A DNA stretch of 35,289 nucleotides from Deltaproteobacteria bacterium (GCA_016218915.1 JACRCQ010000078.1:1-35289); one strand, 5' to 3'. Shown: positions 7,406 through 16,507, counted from the stretch's first letter. Made by a program: numbers and translations. The notes: a model not told the origin generated them from the sequence alone.

Positions 7406-8530
7406 CTACTTCGGCCCGCTCGATTCCGGGCAGTCGCTGAAGTGGAATGCCCCGTAGCCGCTGCCGGTATTTGCTTCGCTCTCACAGGTCTTCTTGACAA
7501 GAATAGCCCCTTCTCGTGCCTTCTTCGGGCCGCCAAGGCCCTTCGAGTACATCACTCCCAGGTTGTGGCAGGCGAACACCTCGTCGCACTTGCACCTGCG
7601 CTCAAAGGCTGCGCGCGCCTTCTTGTGGAATGCGGCGGCCCGCGCAGCGTCCTTGGGCACGGCACGCCCCTCGGCAAGGATTGAGCCGAGGCTGAGGCAT
7701 CCCGACCCTTCGCCGATGGTGCAGCCATCCTCGAGCAGAAGCATCGCCTTGGCAGCGTCTTTCGGAACCTTCTTGCCCTCGGAGTACAGCCGCGCCCGAA
7801 AGACGAGGGGCTCGTGTGGCCCCAGATACGGGGAAGCCGGTCCGCATGCGAGCCCCCGTTTCGCACCCTGGCCGGTGCTCCTGTCCTGCAGGTAGACCAC
7901 CATGTCGCAGCCATGCAGATCAGCGAACACGCACGCCTGCTCGTAGAGCTGCTTTGCGCGGATTGCATCCTTCTGCGCGCCGATGCCCTCGAGCACTCGT
8001 TCGCCAGCGCCCGCGCACGCTGCGGCTTCTGCCCCATTGGCTGGGGTCTCGCACGCCTTGATGAAGTACTGCGTCGCACGCGCCTGATCTGCCAGTACGC
8101 CGCGACCTTCGTTGAGCGCGTTTGCGAACTCGTAGCATGACCAGCTCTCGCCAAGGTCGCACCCCTGCTCGTAGAGCTTCGCTGCGCGGGCTTCTTCCTT
8201 CGCCATCCCGTGTCCATTCTGGTAGAGCCGCGCAGCTGAGCTGCATCCGGAGGCGTACCAGCCCTGGCATGCCTTTTCGAACATCGCGGCGCCGCGGCCG
8301 TTGTCCTGCGGACGTTCGCTGCCATTGAGGTATTCGTACGCAAGGGTCATGCAGGCTTCGAAGTCGCCGTCGAGACACGGCTTCTCCGCAATCCGCGCGC
8401 ATGCCTCGGCAAACGCCGCCAGGGAAGAACGGTCACGCGCACTCGAGTCGATTCCGAAGCTCCACAGGTCGGCCCTCAAGGGCAACGGAACATGTTCGAG
8501 TGTTGTCCCCGGCGCCTCAGTTCCCCCCAA
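7406..8530 (-). CDS. Sel1-repeat (SLR) protein
   Basis: Up to 374 aa made almost entirely of Sel1-like tetratricopeptide-type repeats of about 36 residues (for example FEKACQGWYASGCSSAARLY, LYEQGCDLGESWSCYEFANA). Paired cysteines seven to eight residues apart recur in most repeats, as in cysteine-rich SLR proteins whose disulfides form in the periplasm. Such proteins act as protein-protein scaffolds. No signal peptide is visible from this start. The start is doubtful: the most upstream codon is TTG at 8530, without a ribosome-binding site, and overlaps the end of the propeller gene by 14 nt. Translation may depend on coupling to that gene. Confidence 0.85.
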   Translation of the reverse strand: MGGTEAPGTTLEHVPLPLRADLWSFGIDSSARDRSSLAAFAEACARIAEKPCLDGDFEACMTLAYEYLNGSERPQDNGRGAAMFEKACQGWYASGCSSAARLYQNGHGMAKEEARAAKLYEQGCDLGESWSCYEFANALNEGRGVLADQARATQYFIKACETPANGAEAAACAGAGERVLEGIGAQKDAIRAKQLYEQACVFADLHGCDMVVYLQDRSTGQGAKRGLACGPASPYLGPHEPLVFRARLYSEGKKVPKDAAKAMLLLEDGCTIGEGSGCLSLGSILAEGRAVPKDAARAAAFHKKARAAFERRCKCDEVFACHNLGVMYSKGLGGPKKAREGAILVKKTCESEANTGSGYGAFHFSDCPESSGPK

Positions 8531-10796
8531 GGGGAATGCTCTGCAGCACGGTATCGAGATCGCTCAACGCCGCCACCTTGAACTCCCCGTCGCTGATTCC
8601 TATCGCGTAGTCGCCCATGAAGATGCTCCGCTTCACCGACGACGTCGCGTCGGTCCACCAGCTACCGCAGGCCGAGTACTTCGTCGCGTCGGCAGCGTCC
8701 GTAAATGGCATGCGCCCGTGCTCCGCGATCCCGCTGGCGAGCGACACGTCGAACACCATCAAGCCCGCAAACGTGAGCTTGTCGCCGAAGGTGCCGTTGC
8801 CGCCGCCCTCGCAGATCGTCATGGGCAACGCCAGCATCTGCTTGGGCGGGAAGTAGTTGAACGCAAGGTGGTTCAACAGGGCTTCCGACCCGGATCCCCG
8901 CGTTCCGATGACCACCTTGTGCAGGAGCAACGGGTTGGCCAGGTCCGTTACGTCGAAGATCTGGACCAGAATGCCGTCAAAAAAGGCGAAGCTTCCTTGA
9001 TCGTCGGCGTCGAAACCCACTGCGAGCAGGTGGTTGTCGTCGAGGCGGTGGAGATACGTCGAGAATCCCGGGATCTTCAGCTCGCCCAGGACTTTCGGTT
9101 GCGCGGCGTTCGCCAGGTCGATCACGAACAGCGGGTCGGTCTTCTTGAACGTCACCACGAACCCGCGATCACCGTCGAAACGGACTGCGCGAATGTCCTC
9201 CTCGGGCGCGAGCCCGGGCAGCTCGCCGATCACCGCGAGCCCGCCCGCTTGCTCCTGGAGCGTCGTGATCGTGCTCGTAACCTGGGGGTCCGGCACCCAA
9301 CCGCTCGTGCTCGCCACGCGCAGTACACCGTCATGCTCATCCATGCTGAACTGGTTGAGGACGTGCCCTCGAATCGACGCGCTCCCAGCGTAGGCGACGT
9401 CCGCGCCGGCGAGGTGGAACTTGTGAATCGTGCTCCGATCGCTGGCACTTGGCGACCAGGACGAGATGACGTCTCCACCGTCGACACCGTCGGTAGCAAA
9501 GTAAAGCGCCTGCGTGGAGGCGAACACGAAGCCGGGCTTGGAGGCGATGATCGATCGGGAAGGAGCAGTCGCGCCGGTGATGTCGAAGGAGACCACGGAC
9601 ACGAAGCTGCCGCCTTGTGCCGCGTTGGCCGCGAGCGCCCGATCGCACGAAGTGATGTCCGCCTTCAGGTTGCCGTTCGCATCGAGCGCACGAACCCACG
9701 GGAGGAAGTACGGGTCGCTCATGGCGTCGACCGCTGCGTCAGCCTTCGCGAGCAGGGAAGAATAGAGCGCTTCGAGGTCTGCGGGGCTGGTCGCCGCCAG
9801 GGTCAGATTCAGGCCGGGGACCACGCTTACGCCGGGATCGTGGACTACTGTGTAGATCGATGAGCCGATGCGGCGTGAATCCGCGTAGCCGCCCGACATC
9901 TCGTACCTCGCAAGCTCGACGGGATTCGCAGGATCCGTCACGTCGAGCACGCGAGCCAGGGTGCGACCTCCCTCGTCGGTGAAGCGGCAGCCGTAGCCGT
10001 AGGTGCACCCCTGCGACGACGGGACGCCCGGGCTTTCTCCTGGCGTAGTAGCCAGATAGGAATAGACGACGAGCCGGTTGTCGGACAAGTACAGGCGCCG
10101 TGGCTCGCCCGGTTGAGGTAGCAACGCAATCTGGTGGGTGTCCTGCGGAGCGGATACGTCGATGACGTGAAGCCCATCGGTCGACAGTACGTACACGGTG
10201 CTGCCGTTGTTCTTGATGTAGTCCGCCTCGTCGACGTTCGGCACTTGCGTATTCGTGGTGGAGTATTCCTCGTTTCCGCTGCCTCCGCTCGAGCTTCCGC
10301 CGCTGCCGCCTTGTCCGGCGTCCGCGTAGTGCGGGGCGCAAGAGGGATCAGGGTTCCCGAGAGAGTCGACGTAGACAGTCTGACTGTGGGGAAGGCACTT
10401 GTCGCGCAGCAGGTTCCAGCGCTGCAGGACCAGGATGTCGCGTTGCGATTTCTTGAGCGCATCCCTGCGTAGCGCTGCGAGCCCTTCGCAGGTCGTCTCA
10501 TGCAACGAAACCGATTCACCCGCGCTTCCGCCAGCCCCTGCTGTGCCAAAAGGATCGTCGTTCGCTTCTGCAATCTGCTCTTGCGTACACTGCCACTGCG
10601 GCGGGTTTGTGACTGTAGTCATGCTGCAGCCTCCCGCGCCGGTCTCGCCTACGACCTTGCCGCCATCAGGCAGCGTGCTCCCCGGGGACGAGTTGCTTGC
10701 AGGCGCGTCCGTGGCGTCTTCGCGGCACGCGGGTAGGAAGGCGAGCGCCAGGCAGAGTAAAGACAAAGCAATGCGCACGGAGCGGGCCGAGTTCAT
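8517..10796 (-). CDS. PF09826-type beta-propeller lipoprotein
   Basis: A 759-aa lipoprotein (signal ending LAFLPAC, Cys24; Ser/Gly-rich tether with GQGGSGGSSSGGSG near residue 170). The stretch STTNTQVPNVDEADYIKNNG, followed by STVYVLSTDGLHVIDV, is the signature of the secreted C-terminal beta-propeller family (PF09826/COG4880). Repeated blades read as VFDV/IFDVTDLANP and VLDVTDPANP strands through to the C-terminus. It probably sits on the outer membrane; substrate and role are unknown. GGAGGA lies 11 nt before the ATG. It is the first gene of a probable two-gene unit with the Sel1 protein, overlapping by 14 nt. Confidence 0.92.
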   Translation of the reverse strand: MNSARSVRIALSLLCLALAFLPACREDATDAPASNSSPGSTLPDGGKVVGETGAGGCSMTTVTNPPQWQCTQEQIAEANDDPFGTAGAGGSAGESVSLHETTCEGLAALRRDALKKSQRDILVLQRWNLLRDKCLPHSQTVYVDSLGNPDPSCAPHYADAGQGGSGGSSSGGSGNEEYSTTNTQVPNVDEADYIKNNGSTVYVLSTDGLHVIDVSAPQDTHQIALLPQPGEPRRLYLSDNRLVVYSYLATTPGESPGVPSSQGCTYGYGCRFTDEGGRTLARVLDVTDPANPVELARYEMSGGYADSRRIGSSIYTVVHDPGVSVVPGLNLTLAATSPADLEALYSSLLAKADAAVDAMSDPYFLPWVRALDANGNLKADITSCDRALAANAAQGGSFVSVVSFDITGATAPSRSIIASKPGFVFASTQALYFATDGVDGGDVISSWSPSASDRSTIHKFHLAGADVAYAGSASIRGHVLNQFSMDEHDGVLRVASTSGWVPDPQVTSTITTLQEQAGGLAVIGELPGLAPEEDIRAVRFDGDRGFVVTFKKTDPLFVIDLANAAQPKVLGELKIPGFSTYLHRLDDNHLLAVGFDADDQGSFAFFDGILVQIFDVTDLANPLLLHKVVIGTRGSGSEALLNHLAFNYFPPKQMLALPMTICEGGGNGTFGDKLTFAGLMVFDVSLASGIAEHGRMPFTDAADATKYSACGSWWTDATSSVKRSIFMGDYAIGISDGEFKVAALSDLDTVLQSIPLGGN

Positions 10797-10967
10797 GACA
10801 AAGGTCCTCCAATGCGGCGGAGCAGCATGTTGCGTGCCAGCTCCGCACTCTTAGGAATTCCGCTGGTTTCGCCCCTCTTCGCGCTCACGTGTGCCGTGCC
10901 ACATGGCACAGAATGGGCCTGGGGACCCAGGGTTCCTCTGTGGCTAGCGTCTCATCGCCAAGGTACC
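10797..10967. promoter_or_regulatory. Divergent promoter region (propeller / pectate lyase)
   Basis: 171 bp between divergent genes. On the plus strand GGCTAGCGT (TAGCGT at about 10944) resembles an extended -10 with a leader of under 20 nt before the pectate lyase ATG. The minus-strand gene has its ribosome-binding site GGAGGA here. No -35 consensus is obvious for either. Confidence 0.4.
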
Positions 10968-12332
10968 ATGCACCCCATGCGTCTTCTGCTGTCCTGGCGT
11001 CTGTCGTGCGCAGCGCTGCTCGCCCTGATCCCGCTGGCTACCGCCGGGTGCGGCGCTGACTCCTCAGCAGCCCCCAGCTCGCCGCCCAACACGCTGCAAG
11101 ACGCATCCGAGGATCAGGACGCCTCGTTGGGCGAAGAGGCCCAACCGCCCGACGCCGCCGGGGCAGACCATCTCGCGCCCGACTCGGACAGCCCGGACGC
11201 GGGCAAGGCGGACGCAGCGGCCACGGACGCGATCGACGACGAGGCGCAGGAGGCTGCCGACGACGGAGCGACCGACGCGCCTTCTGCCGACGCAGATGGC
11301 TCGACCGCGTGCACCCCTGCGGTCTATGGCCCTGCCGGCACTCCGATTCCGATCGTGGGCTTTGGCGAAGGTACTTTGGGCGGGCTGCAGCCAGGCCACG
11401 ATACGTTCCACGTGACCAGCCTCGACGATGACGGCGACGGTACCCTTCGAAGAGGGCTTCAGACCAATGGCTCGCCGCGCATCGTGGTGTTCGATCCGGA
11501 CGGCACGATCTTCCTTCAAACCGCGCTGCTCGTGCCCTCCAACATCACCGTGGACGGTCGCGGGAGGAGCATCGTTCTGAACGGCAAGGGCATGGTGATC
11601 CCTGGCAGCGACGAGGTCATCCTGATCAACCTCGCGTTCGAGAACGTCGGGCCCGAGTCCGAAGATGGCGTCCAGATCGGCAGCGCCGCGCCCGACCCCA
11701 GCGAGCACGTCGTGCTCGACCACCTCCGGTTCTCCCAGCTGACCGGTCAAGGCAGCTGCAAGTACGTGGATGAGGCCATTTCGGTCATCTACGGGAGTCG
11801 CTTCATCACGATCGCCCACTGCAAGTTCGACTTCTGGGAGAAGGTGCTGCTCGCGGGCAACGGGGACGCCGAGCCGAGCCTGGATGCGCAGATCACGCTG
11901 ACGATGCATCACAGCTACGCCAACGAGACGGGCCGCCGCCACCCCCAGGCGCGGTACGGGAAGTACCATTTCTACAACAACTATCTCGATGACTGGCGAA
12001 TGTACGGCTGGGCCTTCGAGGCCCCCTACTTCGAGTCATTCGGGCACCAGATCCAGGACAACGGCAGGATGCTCCTCGAAGGAGAAATGGTCCGCCGCCG
12101 CAATCATACCTACGACCTCGGATCCCAAGCGAATGACGCATCCCGGTGCGAGCTGGGAGGAGACCTTCTGGAGCATGGCACCTGGATCGACCCTGAAACC
12201 ACGGTCTCCCTGAAGTTCGGAGCTGGCTGCGCGCAGAAGGAAGGTATCGTTCCTCCCTACTCTGCTTGCATCGAGAACGCCGACGCTGACCTGCGCGACC
12301 GCGTCATGTCGAGCAGCGGTAATTCTCTATAG
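10968..12332 (+). CDS. Pectate lyase family 1 lipoprotein
   Basis: A 454-aa lipoprotein (signal ending PLATAGC; long Asp/Ala-rich tether, about residues 26-115) carrying a parallel beta-helix pectate lyase domain of family PL1. Visible landmarks: TLRRGLQTNGSPRIVVFDPDGTI and ITVDGRGRSIVLNG (early helix turns); HVVLDHLRFSQ (the vWiDH-type strand); YVDEAISVIYGSRFITIAHC; and HHSYANETGRRHPQARYGKYH, holding the RxPxxR-type catalytic arginine region, followed by YFYNNYLDDW-like sequence. It would cleave pectate by beta-elimination at the cell surface. Start: ATG at 10968 with AAGG close upstream; an ATG at 10977 is a good alternative. Confidence 0.92.
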   Translation: MHPMRLLLSWRLSCAALLALIPLATAGCGADSSAAPSSPPNTLQDASEDQDASLGEEAQPPDAAGADHLAPDSDSPDAGKADAAATDAIDDEAQEAADDGATDAPSADADGSTACTPAVYGPAGTPIPIVGFGEGTLGGLQPGHDTFHVTSLDDDGDGTLRRGLQTNGSPRIVVFDPDGTIFLQTALLVPSNITVDGRGRSIVLNGKGMVIPGSDEVILINLAFENVGPESEDGVQIGSAAPDPSEHVVLDHLRFSQLTGQGSCKYVDEAISVIYGSRFITIAHCKFDFWEKVLLAGNGDAEPSLDAQITLTMHHSYANETGRRHPQARYGKYHFYNNYLDDWRMYGWAFEAPYFESFGHQIQDNGRMLLEGEMVRRRNHTYDLGSQANDASRCELGGDLLEHGTWIDPETTVSLKFGAGCAQKEGIVPPYSACIENADADLRDRVMSSSGNSL

Positions 12333-12460
12333 CATCCGCGGTCGATGCGTTCAGGGCCCGGTGTGAGCCTGGCGGCGTGCGGACGGGCCAGGAAAGGTCG
12401 ACACCGCTGCTCTTGCCAGGCCATCGTACGGCTGACAGGTTGCACTTCGCGGAGGAAGCC

Positions 12461-12910
12461 ATGACTTCAGACACACCGTTTCGCATCGCGCTATTCGCGC
12501 GCTGGCCCGACATGGACTTCAACCAGCACATGCGCAACGCCGCGTATCTGGGCGCGAGCGAGGACTGCCGCATGCGTTTTCTCGCAGAACGCGGCTTTGT
12601 CATGGAGGAGTTCAGGCTACGCAAGCTCGGCCCGGTGGTTCTGGAGGACCGCCTGGTCTACAAGAAAGAGCTCCGGCTCCTGGAGCCGTTTCAGGTCGAG
12701 CTCGTCCTCGCCGCGAGCACCGCAGACGCACGCCGAATCAAGGTCAGGAACTCGTTCGTCCGCGAGTCCGATGGCGCGCTTGCTGCTGTGGTCGAGAGCG
12801 TCGTGATCTGGTTCGATCTCGAAGCGCGCAAGGCCGTGGCGCCGCCCGAGGATCTCAAGGCTGCGTGGCTCGGCCTGGCTCGCGCTGAGGACTTCGCGTG
12901 GTTCGAGTAG
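12461..12910 (+). CDS. Acyl-CoA thioesterase-like hotdog protein
   Basis: A 149-aa single-domain hotdog-fold protein of the 4-hydroxybenzoyl-CoA thioesterase/YbgC-like group. The signature RWPDMDFNQHMRNAAYL at residues 14-30 corresponds to the D-x-D-x-x-x-H-x-x-N-x-x-Y motif around the active site, followed by the long central helix (GASEDCRMRFLAERGF) and beta strands. It likely hydrolyses a cytoplasmic acyl-CoA; the substrate is not inferable. A strong ribosome-binding site GGAGGAAG lies 2-9 nt before the ATG at 12461, which decides the start over an upstream in-frame ATG at 12377. It stands alone between exported-protein genes. Confidence 0.92.
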   Translation: MTSDTPFRIALFARWPDMDFNQHMRNAAYLGASEDCRMRFLAERGFVMEEFRLRKLGPVVLEDRLVYKKELRLLEPFQVELVLAASTADARRIKVRNSFVRESDGALAAVVESVVIWFDLEARKAVAPPEDLKAAWLGLARAEDFAWFE

Positions 12911-12942
12911 GAGACGGGGTGCGCACGTCGAGACATCCTCAG

Positions 12943-12957
12943 GACGCCTACGGCGTC
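12943..12957. terminator. Hairpin between convergent genes
   Basis: GACGCC (12943-12948), loop TAC, GGCGTC (12952-12957), then TT. The stem contains the stop codon of the minus-strand gene. It is short and its T-run weak, so termination is plausible but unproven. Confidence 0.35.
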
Positions 12958-14303
12958 TTGCGCGCAAGATTGAACGTGACCACGCTCGGCAGCAGGCAGG
13001 TGACGGGCCCGCCATCCTCCGAGAAGCAGGTACAGGCCGCGCCCGCATCGCCGCACCAGGACTGGCTCGCCGGAACCCAGAAGTCCTTGGGAACTGCGTC
13101 CTTGCTGAATCCCGTGTAGAAAAGCCAGTACCCGTCTGGCCGCAGCGCCACGTCCGCCCCGGTCAGCCACCCGTACGCTTCGTAGCTGTGCGATCCATCC
13201 CACGCGAACACGTGCTTCGGGCTCGCCTCCTGGAACGAAGCGCCGTCCGTGGAGGTCGCGTGCGAGACGAACACCGACGGATTGAACTGGCTGGGCGCCT
13301 GGGACTTCTCTGCATCCGAGTCCCCGTTGTAGAAGAGCTCGAATCGAGGGATCGCGTCGTTGTACACGACCGACGGCTGCATCCCCCCGGGGACCACCGG
13401 GTTGCCCTGCGACATCGTCCAGTGCAATCCGTCCGTGGATGTTGCGTGGCTGATTCCAAAGGCCAATGGCGTGTAGGAGACATCCACGGGCATCGAGGAG
13501 AAGTACAGGTGCCAGGTTCCGTCGACCACGACGATCTCCGGGTCTGCCACCAGCCCGTCGTGGACTCCGGTCATCCCGGGGAATGCATCGCGTCCGAGCA
13601 GGAGCAACCCTTCGATGTTCTGGTACGGCGTCGTCTTACCCGCGTAAGGCGACTCGCTTGCAGGCAGACGCTGGAACGAGCGTCCATCCGCGGAGAACGC
13701 AACGCCGATCTGGTACCAGACATATCCCGTGATCGGAGACTGCACTGCCGCGAAGTTGCCACCGGAGTAGAACAGCACGTACCGGCGGTCCGGTGGATTG
13801 GACGGTACCTTGATCACGGACGGGGTCTCGAGTCGATCGTAGTCCCAGTCGGCTGGAGCGCGCTTCGCCTGCAGCACGGGCTCCTGCTGCACCACCCAGG
13901 TCAAGCCGTCCTCGCTCTCCGCGTACAGAATCGCCGTGGCCGGGTCCGGACTCAGGTACGACGCGTCGAGGGGCGATTGCCACCACGCCTTCCACTTCTT
14001 GTCTTCTTCGTCGTACATCACGCTCGGGTCGGCAACGAACAGCTCCAGCTTGCCGTCCGCGTGCTTGCTTCCTGCCGTGTACAGCGGATTGCGCGCGCAG
14101 CGGCCGAAGGATGGCCCGATCGGGCCGCATGGGTCCGGCGCGCTGCTGTCGGCTGCGTCCTGGCCGCTGCTCTGATCCACCGCGGAATCTTGAGCCGACG
14201 CGTCGCCGCCGTCGGAAACCGGTGGGATGCCGGGCGGCTCGCCGGAGGGGTCCGACGAGCACGACGCGACGGTGACAAGGAGGAGCGCTGCCAGGCGACG
14301 CAT
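12948..14303 (-). CDS. GH43-like beta-propeller lipoprotein
   Basis: A 451-aa lipoprotein (MRRLAALLLVTVASC, Cys15; Ser/Asp-rich tether to about 60). The rest looks like a five-bladed propeller of the glycoside hydrolase 43/32/DUF377 type: VADPSVMYDEEDKKWKAWW, AESEDGLTW, ETPSVIKVPSNPPDRRYVLFY, VADPEIVVVDGTWHLYFSS, SHATSTDGLHW. The repeated 'aspartate-proline plus W..Y/F' strands and 'STDG' turns are typical. A glycosidase role at the cell surface, perhaps together with the pectate lyase 600 bp away, is inferred; the catalytic acids were not assigned. The only upstream signal is an extended -10 (14310-14318) six nt before the ATG. Confidence 0.85.
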   Translation of the reverse strand: MRRLAALLLVTVASCSSDPSGEPPGIPPVSDGGDASAQDSAVDQSSGQDAADSSAPDPCGPIGPSFGRCARNPLYTAGSKHADGKLELFVADPSVMYDEEDKKWKAWWQSPLDASYLSPDPATAILYAESEDGLTWVVQQEPVLQAKRAPADWDYDRLETPSVIKVPSNPPDRRYVLFYSGGNFAAVQSPITGYVWYQIGVAFSADGRSFQRLPASESPYAGKTTPYQNIEGLLLLGRDAFPGMTGVHDGLVADPEIVVVDGTWHLYFSSMPVDVSYTPLAFGISHATSTDGLHWTMSQGNPVVPGGMQPSVVYNDAIPRFELFYNGDSDAEKSQAPSQFNPSVFVSHATSTDGASFQEASPKHVFAWDGSHSYEAYGWLTGADVALRPDGYWLFYTGFSKDAVPKDFWVPASQSWCGDAGAACTCFSEDGGPVTCLLPSVVTFNLARKTP

Positions 14304-14309
14304 GGAACC

Positions 14310-14318
14310 AAGCTAGCA
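14310..14318 (-). promoter_or_regulatory. Extended -10 directly before a start codon (leaderless)
   Basis: Reads TGCTAGCTT on the minus strand (TGC followed by TAGCTT), separated by only 6 nt from the ATG at 14303. No Shine-Dalgarno sequence is present. Transcription would start at or next to the A of the ATG. Confidence 0.5.
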
Positions 14319-14467
14319 GAGGTATGTGGTGGGCGGAAACGACGGACCCGGGAGCGGCTCCACGCCCTTGGCGGCTGGTGAATCCAATGCCGCTCTCCAG
14401 GGCGAGCCCTTCCCCATGCTATGGTACGCGACGCTGTGGTCGACCCGCAGCGGATCGGAAATCGGTC

Positions 14468-15370
14468 ATGATGCATCCAGGGCCGCTCGCTCGAGCGTTC
14501 GCGTCCAACGCGGACGATGAGATCCGGGCAGCCTTCGGCGCCGTCGAGGACCTCGAAGACAGGCTCCAGACGTTGCTCGATGGGGCGCGTCTGGCCTGGC
14601 CTGAGATTCGCGTGGATCCAGCCGACTTCCTTCGATGGTGCGGGGCGCGAGCCTCCGGCACGCCGCTCGAGTGGTTCGACCGCGTGCGCGCAGCCGACCT
14701 GTACCTCGCCTTTGCATGCGTGCACGGCGACCCGACCGCTCTCGACGCTTTTGAGCGCGCCTACATGACCGGCGTGCGGGAGCTGCTCTCAAAGATGCTC
14801 CCGTCCACTGCGCTGGCCGAGGACGTCGCGCAAGTGCTCTCGCAGCAATGGCTCGCTTCCACGCCCGAGCGCGAGGCGACGCTCGGACAGTACAACGGAA
14901 TGGGGCGTCTGCAAGGGTGGCTCAGGGTATCGACCGTGCGCGAAGCGGTGCGGGCAAGGCGCAAGGCAGGCATCGAGCTTCCGTCCAATGACGACGCGCT
15001 GGCCGGGATCCCCGCAGGAGGCGCGGATCCGGAGCTGGCGTACATGCGCCAGCTGTACAAGAACGAGTTCCGCGAGGCGTTCACCGAGGCCGTGGCATCG
15101 CTGACGCCACGGGAGCGCACGCTGCTGCGCTACGCGGTGATCGACGGGCTGACGGTCGACGATCTCGGCAAGATCTTCCGGGTGCATCGGGCATCGGCGG
15201 CGCGATGGCTGGCAGCGGCGCGCGAGACGCTGACCCATCGGACGCGCTCTGCGCTCACGCAGCGGCTCGGCGTACGGGTCAACGATCAGGAGAGCATCCT
15301 GCGTTTGATCCAGAGCCAGCTGGACATGTCGATCCGCTCGTTGTTCGCAGCGTCCGGGGATGATCGCTGA
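14468..15370 (+). CDS. Sigma-70 family factor, Myxococcales gmx1-like
   Basis: A 300-aa sigma factor resembling the Myxococcales-specific sigma-70 family 1 (TIGR03001). Region 2-like sequence (ALDAFERAYMTGVRELL, DVAQVLSQQWLA) is followed by a region 2.4-like segment YNGMGRLQGWLRVSTVREAV at 142-161. The C-terminal region 4 helix-turn-helix includes SLTPRERTLLRYAVIDG and VDDLGKIFRVHRASAARWL (about 211-249). A roughly 70-residue N-terminal extension precedes region 2. Two adjacent ATGs (14468, 14471) could start it. TGCTATGGT at about 14418-14426 is a likely -10. No anti-sigma factor is adjacent; its regulator may be the kinases downstream, but that is speculation. Confidence 0.88.
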   Translation: MMHPGPLARAFASNADDEIRAAFGAVEDLEDRLQTLLDGARLAWPEIRVDPADFLRWCGARASGTPLEWFDRVRAADLYLAFACVHGDPTALDAFERAYMTGVRELLSKMLPSTALAEDVAQVLSQQWLASTPEREATLGQYNGMGRLQGWLRVSTVREAVRARRKAGIELPSNDDALAGIPAGGADPELAYMRQLYKNEFREAFTEAVASLTPRERTLLRYAVIDGLTVDDLGKIFRVHRASAARWLAAARETLTHRTRSALTQRLGVRVNDQESILRLIQSQLDMSIRSLFAASGDDR

Positions 15371-15385
15371 AGCGCGCGGCGCTCG

Positions 15386-16501
15386 CTACTTGTCGCAGGA
15401 GTCGTTGGCCGGATTCTCGGCATCCGAGCAGGTCATGGTCTTCCCGGTCACTGGCGTCAACGCACCGAGCTTGGCCGGCACTGCATCGAACCCGATCCCC
15501 AGCGACAGCGAATCGCAAGCAGTGGTAGGAGTACCCCGGCTTCGATAGATGTCCGTGTGCTTGCAGATCATCGACTTGACCGCCTGGTAGATCTGGTTCT
15601 TCGGATCCGCACACATGCTGATGCCTGAGATCGTCAGGTAGCCCAGCTGCGAGAAGATGTCCTCCAAGGTCCAGACCGCTGCGATGTTGCCCTCGTGCAG
15701 CTCCCAGGCGCTTCCGACCTGCACCACCTTTGCGGTCAGGTAGGCGTCGGTCAGCACCATCGAGATCCAGCCGTCGGAATCGATCACGCCGGACGGGAGC
15801 ATGCCCACGAGCACGCCCGCGGAGATGTAGGCCTTGGTATCGACGAACTTCGACTGGTTGATGTCGTTGTTGTTCACGCAGAAGCCCCGAATCGGCCATA
15901 CATCCGTGCCATCGTACTTGGGCGCTGGCTTGCCGCCATCCTGCCCCTCGATGATCGCCCAGTACGCGTCCGGTATGTACCAGTCCAGCTCGACCTGATC
16001 GTCGTCCGGCAATCCGTTGTAGCCCCGGATTCTGAACATGAGCCCCCAGGCGCCCCGGGTCATCTTCTCGTTCCAGGAGCTCTCGCCGAAGTCCGGAATC
16101 ATCCCGGAGATCTCGCTGATCAGAGCGCCGAACCCGTTGTCGCGCCCCTCAGGGCCGTCGCAGTGCTTCATGTTCGCCCACGAAGGCTCCAGACAGCTGT
16201 CGTTCTCGCCCTGGCACGTGCAGGTCTTGTCGATGTCCCAGCCCACCACGCGCGTGCCGCCGTCCCCGTCGCCCCCGAACGTCAACGACTTGACCGAAAA
16301 AACCAGATCCAGATCGCCGCCAGCGTTCTTGACCGCGGGCTTGTCTGGAGGGAATGCGTGCGCGCAGCCCTGGGTCGTTCCTCCTGCGCCACCGCCCGAA
16401 CCTGCTGCGCCAGGCGCAGGGGCCAGGAGGCTGGAGTCGTAGTAGCCGCACCCCACGACGAGGAGGCACAGCTGAAGGGGGAGGGCGCGGCGGCGACGCA
16501 C
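15386..16501 (-). CDS. Cys-rich lipoprotein of unknown function
   Basis: A 371-aa lipoprotein with GTG start (signal ending LLVVGC, Cys18; tether APGAAGSGGGAGG). Not recognised as a named family, although the layout resembles a type often seen in large myxobacterial genomes: GWDIDKTCTCQGENDSCLEP, then GRDNGFGALISEISG, a lectin-like beta-rich middle (WGLMFRIRGYNG, DDQVELDWYIPD) and a C-terminal CADPKNQIYQAVKSMIC segment. Ten or more cysteines suggest disulfides outside the cytoplasm. Convergent with the sigma factor (15-bp gap). TATCCT lies six nt before the GTG and no ribosome-binding site is seen. Confidence 0.82.
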   Translation of the reverse strand: MRRRRALPLQLCLLVVGCGYYDSSLLAPAPGAAGSGGGAGGTTQGCAHAFPPDKPAVKNAGGDLDLVFSVKSLTFGGDGDGGTRVVGWDIDKTCTCQGENDSCLEPSWANMKHCDGPEGRDNGFGALISEISGMIPDFGESSWNEKMTRGAWGLMFRIRGYNGLPDDDQVELDWYIPDAYWAIIEGQDGGKPAPKYDGTDVWPIRGFCVNNNDINQSKFVDTKAYISAGVLVGMLPSGVIDSDGWISMVLTDAYLTAKVVQVGSAWELHEGNIAAVWTLEDIFSQLGYLTISGISMCADPKNQIYQAVKSMICKHTDIYRSRGTPTTACDSLSLGIGFDAVPAKLGALTPVTGKTMTCSDAENPANDSCDK

Positions 16502-16507
16502 GCGACC

